DNA of 64,000 nucleotides from contig JAZBQD010000014.1 in NCBI GenBank assembly GCA_036583965.1, positions 48,117,126 through 48,181,125 of the forward strand. The letters are read 5' to 3'. Origin of the DNA: Prunella strophiata. Lineage: Eukaryota; Chordata; Aves; Passeriformes; Prunellidae. Below the pieces are notes generated by a model, which was not told where the DNA came from, ran no database searches, and saw only the letters and a program-made list of their open reading frames with translations. A program made the position numbers and the translations under genes. Below, in pieces: positions 38,901 through 49,677 of the stretch. Position 1 is the first letter of the stretch. Each line of letters starts with the position of its first letter.

Positions 38901-41900
38901 TCGCTCCTTGCTCTTCTAGGGAGACAGTGAATAGGAGGCTACTGAGAGATATTTATTAGAATTAGTCTTATAAACCTGTCACAGTGTAATTTATGCTTTC
39001 CTCTCTGTGCAGGCTACAGCTTTCCTGCTGTAAAGATTGTGAGAAGTCAGGGAGTGGTCCCAGACTGAAAAAAACCAAGAGTGTCTGTGAAATCTTGTAC
39101 TCATATGAATGCTGAGAAAGAGGACTTGAAAAATACATAGGAAGGAAAATAATAGTGACTATCACACATAAGAATAGTATAGTTCTTAAGAGGACATAAG
39201 CTTTGCCACACATTAGGGAAACTTAGGAAAAAAAGGAAGAACCCTGAAAAAATATTTGGAAACGTTTGTTTATTTTTTTTAAAAGCGGTGACGTTTGCAG
39301 TGTTGTCTGCATGGCCATCACTGTGTTCCCTTCTCACAGACAGATCTGTGAGATTGTAGAGGTAAAGAAAGCACTTCAAATTCTTCTTCAGTGTTTCTGT
39401 TTCTTTTTTCTTCTTTTTCTTACTTCTTTATTTTCTCTTTTTTAAATTTTGTTTTGGTCATATACATCCATAAATTTCAGACACTTGTTTTTATCTGATG
39501 CTTGGGGGTTTCTGTCCTTTTTCAAGTTTGTTAAGATTTAGTCTCCATTCTTCATTTGAGTTCATGTCACTGTGCTGGCCACGTGGGTAACAGGTATAAA
39601 ATCTGCCGTGCTGCAGTGCAACCAAAGGAGCATTGCTCTTCACCATTTTAGCTCAGTTTGTTCATGGTTGAGGTTGAATGTGTTCTTCCATTTGCTGGAA
39701 TCCCAGGGATGTTACAGTGCAATATTGTTTCATGACACAGAGCGATGAATGTGATCTTTACTGTGGGAAAATTCCTCCGACAGCCGTGCTGGTTCAGAGG
39801 AGGGTTGTTGTTGATGCTCTCCTGGGTCACAGGACGTGGCTCAGGCAGCTGTGTCTGCACACAGAGGGGTGCCTGATGCTCCCTGCCATATTACTCTGTT
39901 AACCTTCTGCCATCTCTTGACATTCTTTTGTGCTCACACCTCAGTCTGCCCTGACTCTGTCTCTTCCCTGCCGTGCACTTTGATTACCAGGTCTCTGGCT
40001 CTTCAGCAGAGTGTGTTCCCTGAAGCTCTCCACTGCAGTCTCATGAAGCTTTTAGATAAATGGTGTTGCAAATTCAAGTACATCCCCATAGCAAGGGAAA
40101 ACCTTTGCCGACCTGGGAAATGAACCCAGTCTGCTGTGTGGATTGCTGCCACACAGGAGTACAGCAGTGTTTAATTTGGGTTCTTCAGTATTTGCTGGAA
40201 AGGGCTCTGTATTGCACTGCTGTAATGGCACTAACAGTCTCTTGCATAGTACTTTCATTAGCCTGTTATTTCTCAGGCAAGATCTTTGCTGTCCATTGGG
40301 TCCTGTGAAGACCCCCTGGGTTTTGATAAGAACAGTGTATGGATACTTGGTTTATCTCCCTGTGAAAGCAAAATCAGGGATTTGAAAAAGCTGGGATAAC
40401 CAAGTCCATGCTGGATTGGTGAAGGTGGGCTCCAAGGCATGCAAGGAGGTTCATAATGTGAGCATTTTTTGGGGGGTAGAATGAGTGGTAGGGACTGATG
40501 AGGATCTCTGGACCCCAGCTAGGGTAGAGGCTTGTCTCCCCATCCCTCAAGTGGTCTCTATTTCCTTGTTCTTTCTCTATTTCTCTTGGAGACACTGTCT
40601 GGACTAGAAGTGAGGAGCAGGAGCACTTGCACAGAGGGCAAGAGACTTGTGTAACATTTCAGTCATGACTGTGTAAAAGGTAAGTGCATGCCACAAGGGA
40701 GGGGTAACATTTGCTACTGCAGGAACACATCTGAGTACTGTGCAGGGAGCACAGATTTGAAATTTGACAACCCAGCTCCTTCTGGCAGGGTCTGAAGCTT
40801 TTAAATAGAAGCTGTGCTGGAGCTCTTGGGAAGCTGTTCCCTAGGGGAAGGGTCTGGAGGTGGGGGATGCACTGGGAGGCTCACTGCACTCTGCTGTCAG
40901 CACTTTCTAATCTATAGAAAGGCAGCTTGAGAGTTGTGGGATAGAAGTGGAAAGAGAAATGGCTTCTCTTTGAGTGTAGGAGGAAGTAGTGAGACCTAAA
41001 AAGGGCAGAAGCCTTCTTAAGGTCCTGCTGGCATCTTGAAGACAGTAAACTCTATGCAACAAATAAACAAACAAACAAAAGAACAAAATAGAATGTGTGA
41101 AAGATGCGTATTGAGCTCTCTTTCAGCAGGGAATTCAGAGGCTGAACCAAATCCACTTTTGTGGGACTGTGCTTCATTTTTCTCAACTACCTTGTGCTTG
41201 AGACTAGCAGCTGTCATTTAAGATGCAGCATTCAGGTTTACATTTAAGCAGCATCTTTAAATCAAGATAATTTTTTTTCAAGCTTCATTCAGAAATTACT
41301 TCAACCATCATTGAAATGAAAAAGGATGGTTTGTATTTCCCACAAGAACCATACTCTCTTTGAAAAAATAACTTATACTCTGTTGGTATCTAGGGGCTAT
41401 TTTATACAAAGGCTGGATTTTGCCTGTTTGGAGAACAGTATGTTAGCTCTGTTAGTTCTAACATAATGGTCAGGTATGCAGGAGTACAGAGGTGACCCAA
41501 GGCTGTATTTGCTCACAACCACAACATTTGCTGCAGTAGGAGCATCCCAGGTAGTGGGGACTCTGATCCTGCATATGGGTGAAGGTGGCAGAGGTGGCTG
41601 GGGGTCAGTAGTGACTTGAGCAGGTTGCTGTGTGGGGGCAGCCTGTCTTGCTGTGTACTCTTCCCCATATTCTGCTGGGCCAAGTCCATTCCAAGACCTG
41701 AAGGCCCACAGGCTGCTCAGGAGAGCGAGTGCCAGAAGTGGGTTTGAGGAGCTCACGTGGCTGCATTTGGGGAGCACATGGCAGCTGAAGGCTAGGTAGC
41801 AGTGCATGCAGCTGAAGGGGATCATAAAACAGCTCTCTAGAGCTTCTAAAGGCATGGTTTAGTGAAACTTTGATGGTAAGATAATACAAAAATATATTTT

Positions 41901-43120
41901 GTTGCTGCAGAAGCAATAAATGTTGACACAGTATTGTCAGAAGTCTGGATCTGCCTGATTGTGAAAGAAAATTAAAACAGGCGAGGTTTTAATATTCACC
42001 CTGAGCTAAAATGCTGCATTTTAAGAGGATTAAAAGTTTTGTTCATTGCCAAGAGCATATTAATTCATCTGTCAATTGGAAGAAAAAAATAAGAGTGTGA
42101 TCAAGATCATATTTTCTCTGAGGTCAGTGGTGCCTTAAGGAAAGGAAATTCAGAAACTCTCAGTTGTTTCACAACAAAGATAAATAACCAATTTAAACAG
42201 TTGTCTGATTACTTTCAAGAAACAACAAAAATCACTGTAATTTAAAAATAATTATAAATCATTACTTGGTTCTGAACTATTATCTATTCCATTTGGTTTG
42301 CAGTACCCCAAAGTACGTTATGGAAAAGTCCTTGGTTTGGAAAATAAAAGGTTCTTATGATCTTTCGTTTATCTTCAGGAACTTCAGAACTCCCTGACAC
42401 AATCTGTTTCATTGGGCTTGATGACATGGAAATATTTAGTCATGTCATCACTGCATGGGTTTTTTTCCTTAGACTGCAGTTGAAAGGGTTACTTCTGTAC
42501 TGTTAGGTCTGCAGAAGTGTCCTATTACTATGGCAGTTTTTTATTTTTTTTTTATTAAGATGCTAAAAGGGGGAAAGCAAAGACACTTCCTAAGGCTTAC
42601 AGCTATTATTAAATATTAATAACAACTATTATTTAATATTAATATATTATTGTATTAAAATCTATTATTTATGCACTCTTAAAACTAGTTCAGTCTATAC
42701 ATTATTTCAGTCTTAATTTGGCAAAAGTTGAGAATTGTTGGTTAAAGTTTTCACTGTAGAATGTTCCTTGCAGAGATGTATATTTTTGCTTCAGCAGCTC
42801 TGCATTAGCAGAAGGCACAATGTTGTGCTTTTAGATCAAGGCTTACTGCTCCTTTGTTGTATATATATATATAATATAATTGTTATTGTTATTATATAAA
42901 CTTGCTGACTTTATTATATGTTCTTTGCCTCAAATGCAGTGATGGACAGAATACTTTTCTGACATGAGTAGTCTTGGGCAATTATAAAAGCCTAAAAAAT
43001 ACTCAGCTCTTAAGGCTGAGTTTCAGTTTGAGATTAATTCCAAAGATGTGCAGAAAACTTGATATTCAGATTTTAGAAAAAGGGAAGACAAAAAGAATGC
43101 ACATATATATCCATCTGCTT
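35906..43120 (+). other. ST7: ST7 intron 1, middle part
   Basis: No exon or RNA gene is recognised. It holds a 15-base A run at 36864-36878, AT-rich simple sequence at about 42540-42670, and a short TA repeat at 42860-42880. A 152-codon minus-strand frame at 41397-41855 shows no known domain and is treated as chance. Confidence 0.55.
42858..42895. repeat. Short (TA)n / AT-rich microsatellite
   Basis: TGTATATATATATATAATAT and flanking AT-rich words. A short simple repeat. Confidence 0.85.
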
Positions 43121-43133
43121 TAAGTACCATTAT

Positions 43134-43205
43134 TGAAATAAATTATGCACATTCTTGTATCCTTGTTTTCATCCAAGGACACAACAATGTGCATAATTTA
43201 TTTCA
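43134..43205. repeat. 72-nt near-perfect foldback (inverted repeat, 32-bp arms)
   Basis: Arm one (43134-43165, starting TGAAATAAATTATGCACATT) and arm two (43174-43205, ending CATAATTTATTTCA) are reverse complements at 30 of 32 positions, around an 8-base loop (TTTTCATC). The two mismatches lie at stem positions 21 and 26 from the base. A GTAC on each side (43124-43127 and 43206-43209) could extend the stem past a 6-base bulge. The size and shape fit a microRNA precursor. A small inverted-repeat transposon relic or a recent palindromic duplication are the alternatives. It lies inside the ST7 intron, so a transcript would exist on the plus strand. Confidence 0.8.
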
Positions 43206-43369
43206 GTACGGAATCCAAGGGATCTCTGGTTGAGACAGAAAGGATATTTTGATGGAGAGATCGAAAGGAATGGTGAATTCTGGGCCAGGAGGGGCCTGCA
43301 GTCTTTGATATGGACTTGGATACACAGATTGGATTCCCAGTGGGGCCCAGTGGTAGAACAAGAGGCAAC

Positions 43370-43565
43370 AGGCAGATGCTCAAACACAAGAAATTTAGTC
43401 TGAACATGAGAAAGAATTTCTTTGCTCTGAGGGTGCTCAGACCCCAGAGCAGGTTGCCCAGAGAAGCTGTGCAGTCTCCATCCTTGGAGACATTCAAAAC
43501 CCAGGTGGATGTGCCCGTGCATAACCCACCCCAGCTGGTCCTGATGGGACAGGGACTTGGACACC
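43370..43565 (+). mobile_element. CR1-type LINE, 3' region fragment (second subfamily)
   Basis: Sense CR1 sequence with landmarks GAACATGAGAAAGAATTTCT, GAGCAGGTTGCCCAGAGAAG and CTCCATCCTTGGAGACATTC. It is truncated at both ends and passes straight into LTR-like sequence. The wording differs from the copy at 34.2 kb, indicating another CR1 subfamily. Confidence 0.85.
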
Positions 43566-43569
43566 TTTG

Positions 43570-44215
43570 CAATCTGTGCTCCTGGAGGGCAATTTTGGAG
43601 AGGCTCAACACAGAATGTGGAGCAAGGCAGCCAAGAGGGGAAGATTTTTCTGTGGGCTTGAGGAGGGAATTGGCTGTGTGTCAGGAAAGGCTGGGTGCTC
43701 TCCAAGGGGTGGGATGGATGCTGATGCCTCAGAGCTCTGGATTAGGAAGCATGAGGCAAGTGAGGGGCAGGTCTGGGAAGAGGGCTGGGATCTGAGCTGG
43801 TCTGTGGCCAGGTGTAGGCACACAGTTTGTGTTAACTGGGAGTGGGGCTGGGCTGAGCCTCATCCCCAATGGGCACAGCTGTGAGCAGCAGGTGAGCAGC
43901 ATTGACAGCAATGAGCCATGGAGTGCCCAGGGGCACGGACCAAGCACCAAAGGGAACAGAGGGCACACAGGTGCAATGTATGAACAATGAGGGGTATAAA
44001 TGGCTGGGCTAAAGAACAAGAGGAGCAGATGCTTGCAGCCTTCTGAAGTGATTCAGTGGTCCTCTGTATGGGCAGATACCTGAAGCCTTCTGCTGTGGTT
44101 TGGTGTTACTCTGTATGGGTTGAAGCTTTCTGAAATTGTACAGAGATACTCTGTGTATCGTGGCTGTCTCCTCTGTGGCACATGCTGCGACAGCCAGGTA
44201 GGTAGAACAAGTAGT
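43570..44215 (+). mobile_element. Probable ERV LTR, plus orientation
   Basis: A G-rich U3-like stretch leads to GAACAATGAGGGGTATAAAT, with a TATAAAT box at 43995-44001, followed by a repeated downstream segment. This order resembles an avian ERV LTR I recall. No internal viral genes are present. Both boundaries are estimates, and the assignment is less secure than for the LTR at 31.1 kb. Confidence 0.5.
44035..44166. repeat. Three diverged ~40-48-bp tandem units
   Basis: Units beginning GCAGCCTTCTG, GAAGCCTTCTG and GAAGCTTTCTG each lead to a CTCTGTATGGG or CTCTGTGTATC segment. They follow the TATA-like box of the probable LTR and are likely part of it. Confidence 0.6.
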
Positions 44216-47200
44216 CACCTTGCTGTACTCATTTCACCTAGCTTGGATTTTTAGTTTGGATCAAGTTCTATGAATGTGACTGTATTGCTTTGGTTGAACC
44301 ATCCTCAGAAGGTTGCTTCACTGTGGCTTTTTGCAAGGGGGCTGTCCACACTGTCAGTCACCTGGCCCTGTAGGCTTTTGCTTGATCTGATTCTGCTTTG
44401 TGCTTACTGCTGAAAGCATAGTAGTCTTTGTTATAAACTAGTGACGCGCTCTGGTTTAAATTTTAATAGCAATCAAAACCAAGAAAAATAAAAAAGATTT
44501 TAAGGAAAAGAGTGCTTTAACTGCAGCTTGCTAGCCAACAATTACCCCTTCAGAAAGCTCCTGCCCTGGAGACATCTGGCTGTGTAACAGTACATGTAAT
44601 TCTGGTGCACTTTGCAGCAGAGCTGAGCTGTGACTGGCTATTGCAGTAAGATATTCCAGTCCCTTTCTGCTTCCACAGTGAACGTGCAGTGTTGTGTCTG
44701 CCCACTGCCTGAGCCAGGGTGGGCCCTTGCCAAAAGACACATAAGGGATGTTTCAGCAAGGAGGCTTTTAAAATATTTAATGCTATGTCACAGGAAAAGA
44801 AAAGTTTTTGGCATTTGAGTGGCAGTTATCTAACTAACTGAATTTAAATTGTTGTTAGTTGAAGATAGTAAACAACAATAAAAGTCTGCAAAGGATTAGT
44901 TTCCTTGTGAAATACAAGTTGACATTATGTGTTGCTTTCAGTTCCATCTCTAGTGCAGGGGTAAAGTAGAGCTGAGTGAACAATTCTTTTTCATAGACTA
45001 TATTGTATAAAACTAATTGCTCTGATAAGAAGCAATTATTTAATACAAAAAACCCCTGGTGTTCCAGAAGAGTCTTAATCCTCTCTGCACAGACATGAGG
45101 GAGATAGTTGGAATAAAGGACATGGTAAACACATTATTAAAACATTATTAAAACACAGTGGTAGAAAAGACCACTGAGGTCTTTTCCCTGGGACCTGACT
45201 CTGCATGCCAGGGGAGTCTGTATGTGTCTGGCTGGACACTTGATAACACACAGCCTTTCCTTATCCAAGTAACTAACCCTTTGCTTTTCCCTGTCTGTAG
45301 TGTGTTGTGTCAGTTTCAGTCAAATGCATCGTTAGCAACAGAAGTAATGAAGCCTGTAAGTCTTGTTTGTACCAGTTTATAGAGAGATGTGAAGGTTGAG
45401 GTCAGAGAAGGTACAGGTGGACTGCATTCATCCAGTGTAGTTTCCAGTGATGTTTGGTGTGAGGTAAATGCAAAATAATCTGTATTTTATTTTGGAATAT
45501 GTTTTCTTAAGAATTTTTGTTAAAAAAAGATTTTTCACAAGATGTGAGTCTCATGCTGTTTGACTGAAGTTTAAGGGACCCACAAGCCTCTGCCCTTGGG
45601 GTGCCCACAGGAGTAGCCTTAACCCACTGAATACAGGAGGCAAGTCAGTCCTTGTGCTTGAGGTTGTGCTTTGGCCAGTCACCAAACCATCTTCTGTGAA
45701 GGATAAGTGGTATCAAACAGTACTTGCTATAGTGTAAACAGAGCCAGAGGCTCAAGTGGATAAATATTACTGACAACAAACAGCACTAAGCAGAGCTGGT
45801 GGCCATCTAAAGATTGATGGGTTTCAGGAAGCATCAAGGACTGATGTTTGGAGGCAATCTCCCTGCCTTGCAGGCTGAGCAGAGCCACATGCTCCTGCTT
45901 TGCTGCAAGGTGAAGCTCTTCAGCCTGGTTTGATAACTGATTAGGTGGTATTAAGTAAACAAATCAGGGATGTAGGAAGGGCTACAAACACTTTTAATTC
46001 AAGAAAGGAATGTGTGTCTATGCTTAAAGCTGTTAGGAGGTAGCATGTCTCAGATGGCAGGGAAGACTTACATCTGGAGTGAAGCCTACTGATTTTATCA
46101 CCTTCTTGTATCTCCAAACTGTGCTCAGCATGACCTTCCTGCCTGGGTTGATGAAATTGATAAACTCAGTGTGCCACCTGGTACTGCACACAAGCCCTGA
46201 ATCTTCCATGGCATTGAAGGAAGAGAAGTGTCACAGTGCTTTGAAGTATCAGGAGATCACTGATGTAGTGGGGATCTCTGCAGCTGCAGTGGGCAAAAGG
46301 GTGTCTCTCTTAGCTGAACAGCTGCTCCTTAGAGGACCTGATCAGTTCTGGGACTTGTTCAGGGGGAACACCCATAGCAGAGGCCACAGTTTAAAGCAGG
46401 TTTGGAGTGCAGGGATCTACATTTTCTTCCTTGAATTATGGGGCCCCTGACATTAGCGCAGCTATCTCCTTTTCCAGTGGTTCCCCTAAAACTCCCAGAT
46501 GCACAGGAGGCACTTCTGTGTAGATGTCTGCACCTGAGCTGCTCAAACCTTATTCTGTGTGTGCTCTCCCTGTAGTCAGTGGAGAGAAATGGGCACTGCT
46601 GAACTGAGAACAAAACTAATTTAGAAAATCAGGGCTCTCTAAAGGTGCTGACCAGGATTTTCTTGGGATGGGTGTTGTGGAGACTGGGAGCTGTAACCTC
46701 CATGTCTCCTCTCTCCCATTATGCCATGAAATACAGCAGCTCTGAGGGTTCCACCACTCCAGGGGAGAGGCCATAAAGGGTGATACCAGCACCCTAGAAG
46801 TGTGCTCTTCTGAGATGGAGGCCCACAATTAGTACCAGAGTTCTAAGACACTTGCATATTGTAATGTCAGATCATGTAGTTGTCATTAAATTGCCAGTGC
46901 CACTTACCATCTTGCCTGTCTTGAGTCATGGTTCTCTGTGGTGTTCATTCACTGTCCAGCCCCAGGCAGAAGGAATAAGCTGTGGTTACTGATTGCCTTG
47001 TTATGCTTTGGAGCACTGTGATGTGCTGTGAGAGGAGCCCTGTGAACCAGTTAGTGCTGTGAGCTCCTAGTAAAAGTCTGCTCTGTGTCCTAAGATGGGT
47101 TTCCACATGGAGTTAGACTCGGGAGTCTGTGCATTTTTCCTTTGTGCAAGGTGAGGAGGCTGCTGGTACACTTCATTGTAATGAGGAGGGCAGATGCCAC

Positions 47201-48599
47201 CACCCTTTTCAATCCTATTTTCCTCTAATTGTCTACATAAGGTTTCTATTACCATGACTAAAAGCCTAACATTTTCTCTAGTGCTTTGTTCAGGAATGCT
47301 TTTCCAGGGTGTCTGTCAAGTTTCAGAGCTTTCTTCTCCTAAAAGCCAGTGATACAATGCTTAAGTGCATTGCTGGGGCTTCCTCTTCACCATACATTTG
47401 TTCCTCAGGCCAGCACTTAATCCGTATAAGTCTTTTTTATAACTTGTAAAATATTGCTTTTCTAGGAGGGGTTTTATTCTTCTGGTGTTGAGTGTTCAGC
47501 AAATGAGGGTGCTGTGCCCAGGCTTTGTGGCTGGAGCCTGATGGATGGATGTCAGTGCTACTGCATCCTAACACTGATCATGGTGCAGGATCAGGAGGGC
47601 CTCTTGCTTTGGTTGTTTTGCTGACTCACAGAGGCAGTTCTTTGTTGAGAAAAGCTATGATAATCAAGGTATCCAAGCATTTACTGTTGTGTGGGTAATC
47701 TTTTTTTATTCTGAGAAAAGAATTTTAGATCTCCAGTCTGGGGCTGGTGCTGATTGGAAGTAGAGTGAAACCCCTGGAGTCAGGGCCTGGGACACCACCA
47801 AAATGCTGCATCTTGGGAAAACTCAAATCCTTAAATGTGCAGTGCAACTCATCAAACAGCTTCCAGTGGACTCAGTTTCCCCATTGGCTCTGCAGTTGTG
47901 TTATATTTATGGCTGCAGTATCAGCTCATTCACAGGTATGCACAGGAGTATCCATATGGGAAAATAGAAATAAAACTCACAATTGAATTTTTTCCCATGG
48001 CTATATTATGGATTCCTTTGTCTGCTAGAGAATGTGCTTAACACAGCACTCACCCATCCAGCAGGGATGTGATTACCTGGTTTTGTGGGTATTCCCTTGG
48101 AGGCTTAGAAGTCCTTCATTTTTCCTGTATTTATGATGAAATCATGGCCATTTGTAGTGTCAGATTGAATGTTCATACTGTGTTTACTCAGTAATCTGAA
48201 TTTGATCTTCCTTCTCTCAACAATCAAACTTTCTGCTAATCATGAAGATTTGGAATTAGATCAGACATTATTAATGCATCTTTTAATGCAATGTTGGCAA
48301 TACTTGCTGCTCCTCTAAGTCTCTCTTGACTCATTTTTATACATATAAATTGGATATTTGTGTTTATGTGGGGCACACATGTTCCCTCTGATTCCAGTTT
48401 CCAAGTGCTTTATTATGCGTTGGCCTTAATCCTAATTTTTGATCCCTCAGAGTCACATGAAAATCATGACAGTTTGTTTATAATCCTTTATTTCAATTTG
48501 TTATCCACCTCTGTTCACTCTGACATTAGAAACTTTCATGTCTACCTCATGTGCAGGCCTGTGGCATAGATCCTTGGAAATGACCTGTAATTAGGATAC

Positions 48600-48661
48600 A
48601 AAAAACCCCTAAACCAACAACAATTAAAAACCCCTAAACAAACAAAACAAAAACAAAAAAA
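48600..48661. repeat. A/C-rich low-complexity patch
   Basis: AAAAAACCCCTAAACC-type words and runs of AAAC. Simple sequence, the reverse-strand counterpart in composition of the G/T block at 12.4 kb. Confidence 0.8.
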
Positions 48662-49663
48662 TCATCCAGAATATTTAAAGTATTTCCCTCAGTGTATAAA
48701 AGAAACACCTTGGTTTTCTTCCAATATTTTATTCTTTTAGAAAGCTATCTAGATAGCTGATGATTTAAATTAATTTAACATATAACACTGAAGATTTATT
48801 TGCTTCCTTTGTTTCTAAGTTCTCTTTGGGTCATACTGAAAGGTAGTGTGTTCTGCTGGAACATTTTTCAGATACAGTAGTGGCCCCATTTCACCACACA
48901 GTTGCATGCATTTGGAACAAAAAACTGCTCTTGGGATTTAACAAGACATTACACATGCTCTGATGAGCCATGGGGTTTGATGTTATTGAAGAAAATAACA
49001 TATTTCATTTGGGTTTGATATGTCATTTGCACACTGGGAGTAGACTGTCACACTGTGTTGGTAACAGTCTTCGATATTTGTGGGTAAACAGTTCTGTGTT
49101 TAAAAGGAAACCAACCAAACTGAAAACCAAACCAACCAAACCGAAACAAAAAAGAGGTGAGTCACCATCCTAATCTTCTGACAATATTATCCAAAAGGTT
49201 AGCTGTACTCTGCCATTTACAAAATAACTTTTGCCTTTTTTACCAGTCTCACACTGAATAATACAAGGGAACTTGTTGAAATTTGATGATTCATTCCATA
49301 TCCTCTGCTGTAGGGAATGGGAACACCATTCTGTTGTGTTACTGCCTGACACAAGGTGACAGATAGGCAGGGAAATCTAGCTAGACACCTGCCCATGATC
49401 CACAGTCTCAAGTTGTACTCTAGAATTTGGGGCATTAGCTGGATGAATATATTTTCTTTTTTTCTTTCTTATATGCATGTATGTATATATGAATATTCCT
49501 ATATTCTTTACATACAGTTTTCTGTGTGTAATAGTCTACCATTTCATAACTGCTGGAACTGAAGTCCATTAGATGTGTCTCAGATGGCTGGGTGGCCTGG
49601 GAGAGACAAAATACAAAGAACTTCCTCTTTTAATGGCTGAGTATCTGCTGGGAACTGCCTCTT

Positions 49664-49677
49664 CCTCCCCCTGGTGA
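49664..49677 (-). promoter_or_regulatory. Candidate CTCF-binding motif, minus orientation
   Basis: CCTCCCCCTGGTGA on the plus strand is the reverse complement of TCACCAGGGGGAGG, matching 12 of 14 CTCF core positions. Motif match only. Confidence 0.4.

Noticed and set aside
43169..43884. Overlapping frames of 105-178 codons on both strands
   Set aside because: They cover a CR1 3' fragment and LTR-like sequence, neither of which codes for protein.
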